64,000 nucleotides of DNA, taken from assembly GCF_037975245.1 (NCBI RefSeq), contig NC_092572.1, forward strand, positions 25,304,989 through 25,368,988, written 5' to 3'. The translations under genes and the position numbers were made by a program. This document shows positions 1-12,688 of this stretch, one piece after another. Below the pieces are notes generated by a model. The model was not told the DNA's origin and did not search any database. It was given only the letters and a program-made list of their open reading frames with translations. Position 1 is the first letter of the stretch, and every line of letters starts with the position of its first letter. Origin of the DNA: Apostichopus japonicus (Eukaryota; Echinodermata; Holothuroidea; Aspidochirotida; Stichopodidae).

Positions 1-623
1 CATTTCATTACTTAAATGTCCCGCCTCTTACTAAGTTTTTATCAATGCGTTTTCAACAGTCCAACGTGTATTTATGCAATATATTCAAAAGCATCGCCTA
101 CACAAATATATTTTGATAAATTGTGTCTACTTTAGTTTGCGATATTTTTTCACTGACTGCTGCAGCAACGCCAATGTAAAGTGTCATTTTCTATGAATTT
201 TGCAATTCTCTCTATTCTTCTTATTCTTTCCTTGATATTTGAAAGAAGTTATTTATCAGAGACAATTACATATGACTATTTGTAATTACATATATATTAC
301 AATGTTATCCGAAACTAAAGCAATAAATGATTTACCACGAGTTGATATTACAAATTCGAAGGCAAATTCTACGGAAGTGAACCTAAACTCTTTAACACTT
401 AATTTATTGATATTGCGATATTTTGCTAATATCGTTTGACCTTGATAGAATTCAGACGAACATTTATAAACAGACTTTATTTAGTGCGCTCTGCAGAACA
501 AAAGTTTCTTTCTACTTCTGTTCTAGATGTTCCTGCATAAATTATATATTAACAAGAGACAACAAATTATGTGACAGTAATTTCATAATGAGCTGAATGT
601 ATTACGAATTGAATGTTCCATAC

Positions 624-3600
624 TTTATACAAACTGAATTCCAGGTTCTTCTTTTTACTTCCGGTTTCCTTACTCCTAACCTCTAGTTCTTCTAATTTTT
701 TGTTTAACTGCAACAAATAACAAGAATGAAAGAAAACGAGGTGCAATAATAGTAACAGAGTGATTTCCAAACGCAACGTGAAAATAGCATCCGATTCCTC
801 TTGATCAATCTCATTATTTCTTGTCGGTACACATACCTCGATGATAAAAACGCTTCCTGTTCTTTAACATTGTTTCACTCTTCTAAAAAAAACCTATATT
901 CAGTTCTTCTATCTTTTCGTCTAGTTTAACTTCCGTCCTTTCTGACTCATCCTGGGCAGTCTCTGCCTAGTTGTTAACAACAAGCTTACGTATTCGCTTA
1001 GAATATATGGTCAATCTTTGTGTCGAATCTTCACATTCCGTTCCGTAAATAAAATTAAATATCTATTCTACCTATTATAATCAATTTCTAGGAATGTTTA
1101 TGTTTATGTCATATTAATATATTTAACAAGTTAATCAGGTTATACACTTTATTTATTTATTACACATATTATCGACTAAACTGCTATAATACCTTCTTGA
1201 CTACAACTTAAACCTGCAAATATAATACATTTTTTGTAGGACATCGTGACAGAGTATAAATACAAGTTTAACACGACTGGTGTACATGAAAAAAATAACT
1301 ACACAATAATGCGATCATTGCAGGAAGCAAGACGAGTTTCATCCTTTCAATGGCAATCGAAATATCCACATGCATTCCTCTATAGTAAGGTTTAATCTGC
1401 TGTTTTCTCGTAGAGCTTCAACCACACTATGCAAGAAAGGAAACCTCAGTTTACAAAGCTCTTTCTTCTCTGCCAACGTCTTTAATAATCGGTCAATAAG
1501 TAAGGGTATATCTAATAGGCCAGTACTATGTCATACTCGAACATATCGCATAGTTGATATTTCGTTGATGTTGCTAAATGTTATCTAGTTTGTTTGATAC
1601 ATTTACATCGACATTGAATATTTTGGAAGTCTTAACAAACGTTTAAATCTTCATGCTCAATTTTGTATCAGGTTCGTGTGTAATCTACCCTCGCCAGACT
1701 CACCTCTGATAAAGATATTGTCTGTTCGAGAGATATATTTTCATTCCCTTTTTGTAGTTGCTGTTTTACATTTTTTTCTTATTCGTCATTTTTCATCTCT
1801 GCAACCATCTTACGAGATACACATACTTTTACGTCAATTGGTGCTTTTTAGACATTATTTATCATTACCACACAATGATTCAAACAAGGTGTAAGTGATT
1901 CCTCGGATTGACGGGATATCTTTTCTTGCCCCCCCCCCCACCCAAGCCGTCTCTATATCCAGCAGGTTCTACATAATCAACCATTTCTGTTGAGAACGTT
2001 CACTTCTTATATTGATCTTATCTCTTCCAGAATCACGAGGTTTTTGATCGACTGAACTCACCGATCCGTTATGACTCGGACACAAGTATGTAGCCTACAG
2101 TCTAGGCTCGATCAGCCTACACACAACTGGATGCACTCACTACCGATAGAAATGCGGAAACGACGAAGGGGCAATGCGGGTGGAATCAAGAAAAGACAGA
2201 AACGTTGCAAGGGTTGCATTTTTACCATCTATCATCATGGGGAATGTTCGATCGCTAAACAATAAAATCGACGAACTACAGGCCAATGCACGTTACTTCC
2301 AGGAATTCAGAGATATCAGTCTCATGTCATTTACTGAGACATGGCTTAACGATAACATTACAGACGAATCCATGGACATAGATGGATTCAAACTACTGAG
2401 GGGTGATCGTAATCTGGACTTGGCCGCGAAACAAAAAGGAGGAGGGGTATGTCTTTATGTTAACAATCGCTGGTGCCATCCTAACAATGCAATTTTAAAG
2501 GGCCATTTTTGCTCCCCAAATGTCGAGATTCTGACTGTTGGCCTTAGACCAGGGTTGTCCAACCTACGGCCCGCGGGCCACAGTCCGGCCCGCCGCAGGG
2601 TTGCGTCCGGCCCGCCAGAGATGCTGTACGGTGCGAAATTTTAGTGAGCAGATTTATTGATAACAGTTTTAAGCTATATAATCAATCATTCGAACCTCCT
2701 GGGTCCAAAAAACTGCATGCAGGTCAGTTTGTGTGACACTCTCTCAGCGGAGGGGGGGGGGGGGCGGCTGGACTTTATTCATGTTTTATCAGGAAGGAAA
2801 TAAATCAGTGCGCTCCGCGCGCAGTGTTCAAATTTTGTTGCCTTGGGCTTCGGGCAAGAAATCGAAAAATCGAGCGCAGGGTTCATGCGGCCCCCTCCTT
2901 CATCATAATCATTCCATGTGGCCCTCCTCTGCAAAAGGTTGGACAACCCTGCCTTAGACCGTACTATCTACCCCGGGAATTATTACATGTCATTCATCTA
3001 ACTGTTTATATCCCCAATCGAAATGTTGCCAGAGAGGCTGCAAAGGAACTAAGCACGGTCATACAGGACTTGGAGATTGCCCACCCCTATGCATTTATCG
3101 TTATTGATGGGGATTTTAATCATACCAACTTGAAGAACACCAGCGTACATTACTATCAACATGTGAACTGCCCCACTCGTGAAGAGGCTACCCTGGATCT
3201 GTGCTATTCGAACGTTAAAGACGCTTACAATGCAGTATCGACCTCCCCCCTTGGAGAATCGGATCACAACCTGGTAATCCTTTATCTCCGGTATCGACCA
3301 ATCGTCCTAAGGCAGAAGCCCGCTGTGATTACAGTCCAACAGTGGAGCCAGGAGTCACTCGACCAGCTACAATCGACCCTGGATACGACAGATTGGGACA
3401 TGTTTATCCGTTCATCAACTGACATCGATGAACTAACAGATGCGATTACCGGGTACGTGAACATCTGCGTAGACTGCTCGGTCCCTACAAAGCAAGTGAA
3501 GGTGTATCCAAACAATAAACCGTGGATTACCAGCACAGTCAAATCAGTGATCGACAGGGAGAAAGGCATCTTTGGCAGAGGGGACAGAGTTGAACTGAAA

Positions 3601-6600
3601 GCAGTCCAGAAAGAACTGAAAGACTGTATTAGAAAGGAGAAAGCTATTTACAAGCGTAAGATTGAAAACCGATTTACTGATAATAATATGAAAGAAGTCT
3701 GGGAGGGAATCCGTTTGATGAGTGGGTACATGGTTAACAATCATAAATCATATTTGCCTGATACCTCTATTGATTACGCTAACGCATTGAATGATTTTTA
3801 CAACAGATTTGATTGTCATGACTTTTCTACACAGGCTGATCTTCTCAGAGAGTCATTAGACGACTGTGTTGGGGAAAAACCCTTTTTTATGTGTCACCAG
3901 GGGCGAAGTTTATCGGGAATTTTCTCGTTTAAATGCATGTAAAGCTGCCGGCCCAGACCAACTGAAACCACGGGTATTGAAAACCTGTGCCAATCAACTT
4001 GCCGACATTTTTACTCACATTTTTAATTTTTCATTCTGTACAAAAACAATACCCGTATCATGGAAACGTTGTATTATTGCAGTAGCCAAAAGGCTGTCAT
4101 ATCCTGCACGAATGACCTTCGGCCTGTGGCCCTTACTTCTGTCCTGATGAAGTCGTGTGAACGAATTGTTCTGCGGCACATAAAGCCGTTAGTCGATGAC
4201 TACCTCGATCCTCAACAATATGCTTATAGGGCCCATCGCAATACAGAGGACGCGGTCTTAAATTGCTTGGAGAAATTGTATTCCCACCTTGAACATTCTA
4301 AATCAGGTCATTCTGCCAGAATTATGTTCTTTGATTTTTCATCTGCGTTTAACACAATTCAACCTCATGTTTTGGCCGGCAAGATGTTAAATATGAATAT
4401 TTCACATGATCTCATTTTTTGGATACTCAACTACCTTACCAATCGTTCTCAATATGTTCACATTAGCTCATCCAATTGTATGTCAGATGTCCAATACTCA
4501 AATACTGGTGCTCCACAAGGAACCGTTCTAGCCCCATTTTTATTCACTCTGTACACGTCGGATGTGAGATCCTCGTCTGATAGTTGCCATTTAATTAAAT
4601 TTGCAGATGACACAGGCTTAGTCGGTTTGATTAAAAAGGATGATGAGAGGGAATATCTGGAAGAAATTAATCATTTCGTCGGATATTGCGACAAGAACTT
4701 CCTGGAACTTAATGTTAAAAAAACAAAGGAAATGAATATTGATTTTAGAAGGGTCAAGGGTCAACCGAGAGAGGTTGTGATTAAAGAAAATCCCGTAGAA
4801 CAAGTCTCATCCTACAAATATCTTGGTGCTGTTTTTGATGATCAACTGACGTGGCATGAGCATATATTGATTATTTGGTGAAGAGAGTAAACCCTAGATT
4901 ATACTGTCTCCGTAGAATGAGTAAATTTGACATTGACAGTCGTATCCTCACTATTTTTTTTATAACTCAGTCATTTGTAGCGTGTTGAGATATTGTATGA
5001 CATGCTGGGGTGGTAATGTGACTGCTTATGATAAGAGTCGCATTGATTCTGTTATCAGACAGGCTAACCGTATTCTGGGTGGGGACCAGCTCACAATGGA
5101 GTGTATGTATCATAATGTTATTGAGTCTAAGCTCGACGCCATCATTGCCGACGAGAATCACCCATTGTTTCTAAATCTCAGCAGTGTAATAATATCTCGC
5201 AGTGGGCGGATGAGACTTCCGAGTGCAATAACAAATCGACACAAATCTTCCTTTATCCCTCAGTGCATTAAGCTCTTTAATTTTCGTTTCAATCGTTAGT
5301 TGCCTGCTTTATCTTCCCGTTCTTGCCATCTATCCGGGTGTTCATTTGTTTTATCATCACGCCTTTAAACTTTTATACTTTAATTCTCTGATACTCTCAT
5401 GTTTGTCATTCTCATGTCTTTTTACTCTTTATCATCTTGTATTTGTCTTATATGTACATATGCGAGCTTGTAATTTCCCTTTTGGGATGAAATACTTACT
5501 CACTCACTCACTCACTCACTCACTCACTCACTCACTCACTCACTCACTCACTCACTCACTCACTCACTCACTCACTCACTCACTCACTCACTCACTCACT
5601 CACTCACTCACTCACTCACTTACTTCTTTTATTCTTTCGTGTCCCTAAATGACACACATTTAATCATCAGCTTTCTGAGTCCATCATCAAGTCACTAAAG
5701 GATATTTGTATGTAATATCAGTCATTTTTATCTGCATCCCAAATGCATACTAAATACTAAACAAGAAACGTGTATACTATTATATGTATTGTATCATTAT
5801 CACAGTTCTTAGGAAATGAAAATTAAACCAGCACGGTTACCTTATGCTCATTTTCTTTGTAATTATGATGTTTTCATACAAACTCTTTGATTTAAATTTC
5901 CCAATCCAATGACATTTTATCAAATTTGACATATAAATATCAGATTTGAAATACATTGGTAATGTTGTCGAAGAGACCACTGTGTTTATTGAACGAAGAG
6001 CAATAGTCTGATAAAATCGAATAAAAGAAATAACGAGTTCAAATTTACACCGCTTTTTAATATCAAAACCAGTCATATTTACTCTAATAACGCAGTAGAG
6101 AATGTGCTTAACACTGTTGTCGAGCACTTTTGCACCAATTTTGTAGTCGGATTTCAACAATGATATACGCGGTAGTTCCTTAGTATAAATCTTTACCAGG
6201 CATGTGATTAAATTTATAATAACATATATTTAAAGATTGATTTTTTTTTTTAAATAGACGTTGATCACGTACCTCCTGGATTTCTCTGTCAGACTTTCTC
6301 CGAAGGTTTTCGTCTGTTTAAAAAAAAAAAGATAAGCGTACCAACTTCCATAGGCAATGATGAAAAATGGCAATTTTTAGGTTTCTTGACCTTTGAGCTT
6401 AGAAACGAATTTAGATTTTCAGACACCTATCCACTAAGTTTGATCTTGATCGGACTTACGGTCTAGGAGGAGCTCGCCACCGTTGAACCCTTTTTTGCTT
6501 ACTCACACACACACGCACACGCACCCACACACACACACACACACACTTACGTCTTTGCGAACACAGACTTTTCATATTTATGATGTGGGGTGAATTACAA

Positions 6601-6871
6601 TATCTCATCTCCATACATGCAATATATAGGGAGATGAAATAAGATAATACGACATACTTTCTTCTAATTGTTGCATATACCACTCTTTCGTGCCTCCTAA
6701 GTTCTGCTTGGATGCTGACTTCCAGGAAGAAGAACTACTTGTTAGGGTCTCACTATTGGCTGAGTGACATTCGAGATTCCATTCATCATGTGACATCAAT
6801 TTGTTCGGATGTTTCTCCTTCACTGATGAAAGTATGGGGTTTTCTGATTCACCAATCTTAATGACTTCACC
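624..6871 (-). CDS. Probable downstream coiled-coil exons of the minus-strand propeller gene (partial)
   Basis: Identity not recognised. Exon-like blocks on the minus strand have good splice signals and compatible phases. 6871-6658 follows a CATTAACAG acceptor and ends before GTATGT; it encodes a Ser-rich stretch ending KEWYMQQLEE. 6313-6273 encodes NENLRRKSDREIQE and ends before GTACGT. 966-894 encodes a charged segment with KLDEKIEELN. 707-624 starts LNKKLEELEVRSKE and ends before GTATGG. A 20-nt microexon (856-837) would be needed to join the last two in frame and is doubtful. The heptad-like Leu/Glu/Lys pattern suggests a coiled coil. The first block starts in phase 0, the phase in which the exon ending at 18779 stops, so I infer one gene. 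The C-terminus was not found and probably lies left of the window. LINE 2045-5622 would lie in one of its introns. Splice sites are seen; the gene-level joining is inference. Confidence 0.42.
967..2044. other. No gene recognised (likely intron)
   Basis: AT-rich sequence between the exon-like block ending at 966 and the start of LINE similarity. Open frames here are short and show no codon or domain signal. A C-run of about 13 sits near 1930. Confidence 0.4.
2550..2951. mobile_element. Non-autonomous hAT element nested in the LINE
   Basis: Terminal inverted repeats CAGGGTTGTCCAACCT at the left and its complement at the right (ending GGTTGGACAACCCTG) bound 402 bp. An 8-bp direct repeat CCTTAGAC flanks it at 2542-2549 and 2952-2959. 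TIRs beginning CAGGG and 8-bp duplications are hAT hallmarks. The interior has CG-rich CGGCCCGC words near the left end and a G-run near 2750, and no transposase. The LINE reading frame before the insert continues directly after the second copy of the target site, so the insertion postdates an intact endonuclease frame. Confidence 0.9.
5497..5622 (+). repeat. (ACTC)n tail of the LINE
   Basis: About 31 uninterrupted ACTC units directly after the LINE 3' UTR (…GGGATGAAATACTT). Simple-repeat tails instead of poly-A occur in several CR1/L2-type LINEs; the length here could also reflect later slippage. Confidence 0.9.
6502..6546. repeat. CA-rich microsatellite
   Basis: Imperfect (CA)n with CGCA and CCCA interruptions, in the intron just downstream (minus sense) of the exon at 6658-6871. 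Confidence 0.85.
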
Positions 6872-9800
6872 CTGTTAATGGAAAATGAAATAATCACCAA
6901 AAAACGCCTCAATATACAAATGTTTACCAATGTATACAATGTTTACCTAAATACAAGTATTTTACCTTCACAAACAAAAGGTAAATATAAATAGTATTTT
7001 CCAAGGAAGTTCAGCCATACTGGGTTGATATCTCCCCGTGTGTGTTGCCATAATAGTGCAAAAATCTTAAAGCGATGTCAATTGAGGGTAAAGGAGAAGA
7101 AACCTCTCTGAAGGAAATCGAGAAAAGTAATCATATATGTGACAATTGGTTCAGTAGCCTTATCGGACTCGTTTCTTTTCTCCACAAATATCAATGACAG
7201 ATCGGATCAAATAGCTAATTAAAATGCATTGGTTTTACAGTTGTACGCAATGATCTCTAGACCAGTTCTTAGGTTTTCATTTCGTGCATTTTTCGTGGCA
7301 TGATTATTGAAATAATTCAATTTGTGTCAGAATTGCTTTTAGTCAAACTAATAAATCATATGATTCATTTCTTGTCAACTAGAGGAAAATATTCTGCAAA
7401 CAATAACATCTGGGGGGGGGGGGGGGGGTATGCTGACTAGGGCGATGGTACTCTGTTGTGTGAAAGACCGTAGTGCACTACAATACACACTACCAATTTA
7501 ATGCACATACGTACGTGCAAAGTGTACATTTAGTGTACACTTAAATGTACATAGGCTAACATTTGTAACTTACGACCGCATGGCGAGTTTTCCGATCGAC
7601 TGCGGTTGCTATGGTGTTAAATATGCAGTAGTTCCAATCACTGGAAATATAAACAATGTCACTGCAAGACACGGTACATGATCTACGGTTCCGAACTATT
7701 TGGTAAAGAAAGGTTTCAAACATATTGGTGCAATAAAATCGCTTAAACTGAGTCGCTTGGTGTAAATTAAGTTGAATATGAGATGAAAATAATCAGTAAA
7801 AACCACTGGTGCTTGAATGTGTAAATATCTTACTGATATTAGTAATGTATATGTGAATAAAACAAATGTCTTTAGAAACATGATCCTAAACTCCCTTCAC
7901 GTGAATGGAATGTCTTTATATAAAGAAGTTTGTATCGCAGACTCGAAATGCTCACATTGTGCAATTTTCAGGCGATAAAAAGGCCCAAACATTTCAATAT
8001 TTCTGTCTGGAAGATTACCTGTACATCGTGTCTCATATTAGAAATAAGACATATCTTTTCTTATGCTACAAAGAAAAATTACATCTTTATGGTAAATAAT
8101 CTGGATATTCCGCGGTTATAACTATCCCGTCATTTCTCTCCATAATAATATGATGTTAAGAAAAACTTCTTCTCTACATTTAATCAAAAGTTACGTCTAG
8201 AATTTTCCCGATTTAAACCTCAAGGGGTAGAAGGTATAGTTTACAGGGGTTTTTCTGAAAAGAGGTGTTTCGGGCATTTTAAAGTTCATCCGAGGAGGAA
8301 TTTTCGAAATTAAAAATAGGAAAACTCCATATTTGATCAAGGTATGTAAATGATGGACATTGACTAAAGCATAGAAATCAGCTTTTATTTTGAAAATGGT
8401 CGCTTGTGACGATTTATAACTGTTATATAAATATACAAAAAAATTCTCTCTCAATATTTGATTAAATAATACCAATTTGGGATAATATGGTAAAATAAAA
8501 GTTTAGCTATTCTTTTGGAAATTATCGTTTGCGGCCATCAATGCTGCTAGCTTTTTCACAGCACTGGAAATGGTTAAATACAAACATCTAATGTGCTGTA
8601 AGGGATCCTTCTTTCCAGTGAATCCCTTTGCTTTCTTTTTTGTTTTTATTCCTTTTGTTTTCTTGTTCTATTTGACGTGATTTAATTCTTTATTGTGGTC
8701 TGTTATTCTCGATTTGAAACTTTCATCAAGTTCAAAATACCTTGGGTTTTGATCTCTTGGTGTAAAAAATTGCCCTTTGCTGTTGTTTTCAATATGCCCT
8801 AAGCTCCATTCTAGCTATTGTACCTCTCAAATTTTAGTAAAAAGCCAAGTGCCAAGACGCGGTTTCACGGTATCAATATTCTATTTTCATGGAACATCAG
8901 TACAGTGAAACGAATACGCGTGGTATCGATGCACATGAATATGGCGGCCACTTTTTGAACTATTTCATTATTCGCGCGCCTTGTCAGGTGAATGACGTGA
9001 TGTATCTTCACATGCCAATCATTATCGGGATTTGGAATATGTTCATGAGTTAAATCGATGATTTGTCGAATTAATCCGTTAGATGTCAATATAAGCTGCT
9101 GGAAGGTGGTATAAGTCCAAGGAAATTGACTTCTACCGATTTAATTCGAGATATCATTTATTTAAACTGGCAGATGTCGATTTAAATCGACGTCTACCGA
9201 CTTATTTTATATATCATCAATTTAAATCAACATCTACCATGTTAATTTTGTTAAATCGATGTTATGTCAATTTAAATCGGCAGAAGTCAATTTAAGCTGC
9301 TAGAAACTGGTGTAAGTTGAAGGAAATAGATATATGTCGATTCCCCACGATTTGAGACTAACGGCCCGTCATATAATGAAATGCTGGTATCATGATTTCA
9401 CAAATTTTAATCCCATTTGTAATCAAACGTGCGCTCTTAATTTAAGTGCTCTTACGTGATAAATTTATATATATTTTTTTTATTAAAAAAATTCGTATAA
9501 AAAAGTGCCGTTATTTGTAAGCACGCAATACAGTTTTGTTCACCACTGTACCCTCCCCCATGAAACTTAAAATTTGTTATAAGTCAACTTGTGCGAGGAC
9601 ATGTGCTTATTCCTTCAATTGACTAATCACATTTACCATTATGATATAATGCACTAAATTATATTACACAAAACCATAATATGTGGCAACTCAGCATTTC
9701 CTATCACAATTACAACCGACGAGCGCAACTGTGTTTATTCATTGCAATTTTGTGGAACTAAATGCTGCTATCCTGAAGGGTAATATTCTTTTGACATATT

Positions 9801-10124
9801 TTATTTCAGCAAAGCGTCTTTCCTCTTACTCTAAAGAACATTTCAGAAATTGAAATTTTAAGTTTCCGCTAAATTATTACTAAATGTTCAAAAGAGAATC
9901 ACTTCAGAGTAATCAAACAGGATAATAAATGTTACGGTGAAAGCAGAAAACAGACCTTCCCGACAAAATAATTATTGTGTCAAACACAAATTACAAGAAT
10001 ATTTCATTCAACATCAATGTTCTTTCAGAGAGTAAAGGGCGCTGTGGAAAGTCTTCTTCACCAACGAACCAACAGGCACTGATCCATGTTCTCTAATAAC
10101 CATGAAGAAACTGTTTCGCATTAT
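6872..10124. other. Intron-like AT-rich DNA without a recognised gene
   Basis: No exon with domain similarity seen. It contains a 17-base G-run at about 7412-7428 and a stretch of repeated, partly palindromic AT-rich words at 9085-9350 (reported separately). Open frames of 60-92 codons here lack splice context and look random. Confidence 0.4.
9085..9350. repeat. Degenerate repeats built on ATTTAAATCG-type words
   Basis: The words GTCGATTTAAATCGAC, GTCAATTTAAATCGGCAG and CATCAATTTAAATCAACATC recur in both orientations. The two ends share a longer direct repeat (AAGCTGCT-GAA…GGT-TAAGT…AAGGAAAT) at about 9094 and 9295. No coding potential. Confidence 0.6.
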
Positions 10125-11190
10125 TATTTATTATTATTATTATACAAAATTTCTATAGCGCCTTATCCAATCAGAAATTGCTCTAAGGCGCTTAACAGTA
10201 AAATACATGCAAACATGATATACAAATAAATAAATCGATAATGTAAGGTATAAAAAGGGTAGAAAATTTGTTAAATACCATCTGACAATAAATTGTATAA
10301 AAACTGCAAATGTAAAAGCGAAAATGATACAAACAAATTCTTAAAATTTAAAATATATATAAATGTGAAAAATTTTTAATTTTAAAAGCGCTATAAACGC
10401 AAAATGGAAAATGCGTTGTAATAATGTGACAATATATAGTATAGAAAGCACAGTTAATGGAATGCAGATCTAAATAGAAAGGTTTTGACTAGTTTTTTAA
10501 ATTCATCTATATTTTTGGCACACTTAGCTTTCTCCGATAAACTGTTCCAAAATGTCGCAGATGAGTAATCGAAACGCCTGTTTCCGTATATGTAGAAGTT
10601 TTAATGACAGGTTTGGTAAGTAAGGACTTGGATTCTGAGCGTAGAGATCGAGTAGGCTTGTATTTATGTATTAATTCAGAGAGGTAGATAGGGGCTAAAC
10701 CATTAAGTGACTTATATGTATATAACAGAATCTTATAATTGAACCTGCAATGAATCGGCAACCAATGTAAGTCACGTAATACAGGTGTAATATGCTCATG
10801 TCTACGAGTGCGACTTACAAGCCGTGCAGCGCGATTCTGAACTCGCTGAAGGCGATCGGTTAGCTTGTGAGGCAGGCCATATAGCAGGGCATTGCAGTAA
10901 TCCAGTTTTGATGTCACAAGGGCATGGATTAAAGTCTTACATGCATCATCTGAGATATACCTTCTAATTTTGCCAATATTCCGGATCTGCCAATAACAGG
11001 ACTTACAGATAGAGTCAACTTGATTATCCATGGTAAGATTGTGATCAAGATATACACCTAAATTCTTTACTTTAGGAACTGAACATATGGTGTTAGGTCC
11101 CATATTTATATACAAGTCTTGAATAGCATTACCCTGAAATTTTGGTGAAAATACAATGAACTCAGTTTTAAGTTGTGGCATTGAGCTACA
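10125..11190 (-). mobile_element. 5'-truncated LINE, C-terminal end of reverse transcriptase
   Basis: An open frame from 11181 to 10507 (minus) encodes the region after the RT catalytic core: VKNLGVYLDHNLTM, KTLIHALVTSKLDYCNALLYG, RLQRVQNRAARLV and HWLPIHCRFNYKILLYTYKSL, all typical of CR1/L2/Jockey-type LINE ORF2 C-termini. A 3' UTR with GCGCC…GGCGC words ends in an ATT-rich tail at 10127-10146. The 5' part of ORF2, including the catalytic FADD/YADD box, is missing, as expected for abortive target-primed reverse transcription. Different family from the LINE at 2045-5622 (different tail and sequence). Confidence 0.88.
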
Positions 11191-12380
11191 ACCATGTTAA
11201 AATATAGTTACGTGAAAACATGAAAGTAGAGCACACAGTTCCCAAATAGTATAAATCTTCAAGATGAACAGCACTTTATATAAAGTAAATAGTGCCAGTG
11301 GAGCAGCTGACAGGCTGTGATATATTTCAGTGGTGACAAATGGTCAATATTTCCCTTTCTTTGTGATCTTTTCTACATCTTTCCATTCGGATTGAACTTG
11401 TCAACCGTTGTTATTCGTACGATGTTATTTTATTTTATTGCTTATTGGTGCTTGGGGTCCAAGTCAACTTTTATATAAAACATTAACGAAATTTTAAGCC
11501 TTAAACCACACTTGTCTTTGCCAAAATTAATGAATATGACAAAGATTTGTATATTGTTATACGAAACGTTTATTAAAGGTGGAAGTTTGACGTAGTATTA
11601 CTGTGGCACGCCGTTTGTACAATATAACAGTGTTTTCAGGCTAAAATAACGGAAAACGTTAAATATCATATACAATCATTATATTTCAACGCTCACTGTC
11701 CATTTTTTTTTTAATTAACAGGACATTATGAACGTAAATTAACATTCACTATTGGCCTTAGATTAGCAGTTGAACGCACTTTAATTGCATTACGTCTTAT
11801 TTGTGGGTGTCGAGTTATATAACTCACACTCACAACACACATTAGTTAATCTTTGTGTGAAGTACAATAACACTTTATCACCGTTTTGTATAATTTACCA
11901 TGTCTTGGGACACATATGTTATATTCACAGTGAAGGTGATTTTTTTTTTATGTTATATCGTTGTTAAGGGATTCATGTTCTTTATTACATAATTTGCCTA
12001 ATTGATCATGTAGGTTGTTCAAAAGATTGCATTTTGTGTGAAGGGCGTGTTTATTGCGTGAAACTGGTGTTGTTTTTGCTACAGTTATAGTGGCAGTTTC
12101 CACTACTTTTATAAATACAAAAAATCTTACCCTTTAGACAATTACATTTTATAAAGCTGTTAGTTTGACCATTTGCGGTCATCATTAGCCTCTGGAAGCA
12201 AAGGTAGTACTATCGAGTAATGAAATATAAGTATAAAATAGGAAAATATCATCCATTAAAAGAAGAAAATTTTGCAAGATAGTGTTTGTTCAACAGGAAA
12301 AAACGACATTTTTAAGACTTTAGTCTTCCCATTTATAAACGTCTCACGGTTTTTTCGCAAACGACTGTAAAATTACGTAT
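11191..12380. other. No feature recognised
   Basis: AT-rich intron-like sequence between the truncated LINE and the 6.2-kb TIR element; nothing recognisable on either strand. Confidence 0.4.
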
Positions 12381-12688
12381 TACACTCTTAAAACACCTGG
12401 GTCATATTCATGACCCAAACGCAGGGTCGATGGTCTTATAACCCAATTTGGGTTGTACCATACACTAAGCTGACCTAATGCTAAGTCCGAAACTGACTTT
12501 CATCAACGAGTCAAAATAATATTGGACTATGATTGGTCAACATTATAGGAATATGAGTGCACCATGTCAGATCAGCCAATCAACGAACACACATTGACCG
12601 TCCGATCATATTGGCCCTGCGCGCGCGCCATAGACAAATTGGCTGTAGAACAAGTTTGCTGACAGAGCGAACATGATCAGAAGCACAA

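Larger units (their letters stand above)
2045..5622 (+). mobile_element. Broken non-LTR retrotransposon (Jockey/CR1/L2-like LINE), endonuclease + reverse transcriptase
   Basis: Plus-strand LINE. An apurinic-endonuclease-like domain starts near 2238 (GNVRSLNNKIDEL, then TETWLND, GGGVCLYVNNRW, and after the insertion VIDGDFNHT and SDHNLV to about 3280). Reverse transcriptase motifs follow: FFDFSSAFNTIQPHVL (about 4330), GAPQGTVLAPFLF (about 4510), FADDTGLVG (about 4600, FADD in place of YADD) and SYKYLGAVFDDQLTWHEH (about 4810). The C-terminal region runs to a stop at 5299, followed by a 3' UTR and an (ACTC)n tail at 5497-5622. The element is dead: a 402-bp hAT insertion splits the endonuclease, and frames shift near 3880, near 4080 and near 4870. 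Family placement within the Jockey/CR1 group is from general motif resemblance only. It appears to lie in an intron of the minus-strand gene. Confidence 0.88.

Noticed and set aside
5346-5648. 100-codon ORF ending in Leu-Thr-His-Ser repeats
   Set aside because: Runs into the (ACTC)n tail of the LINE.
8197-9089. Minus-strand ORFs of 92 and 74 codons
   Set aside because: No splice sites in phase with neighbouring exons and no recognisable protein features.
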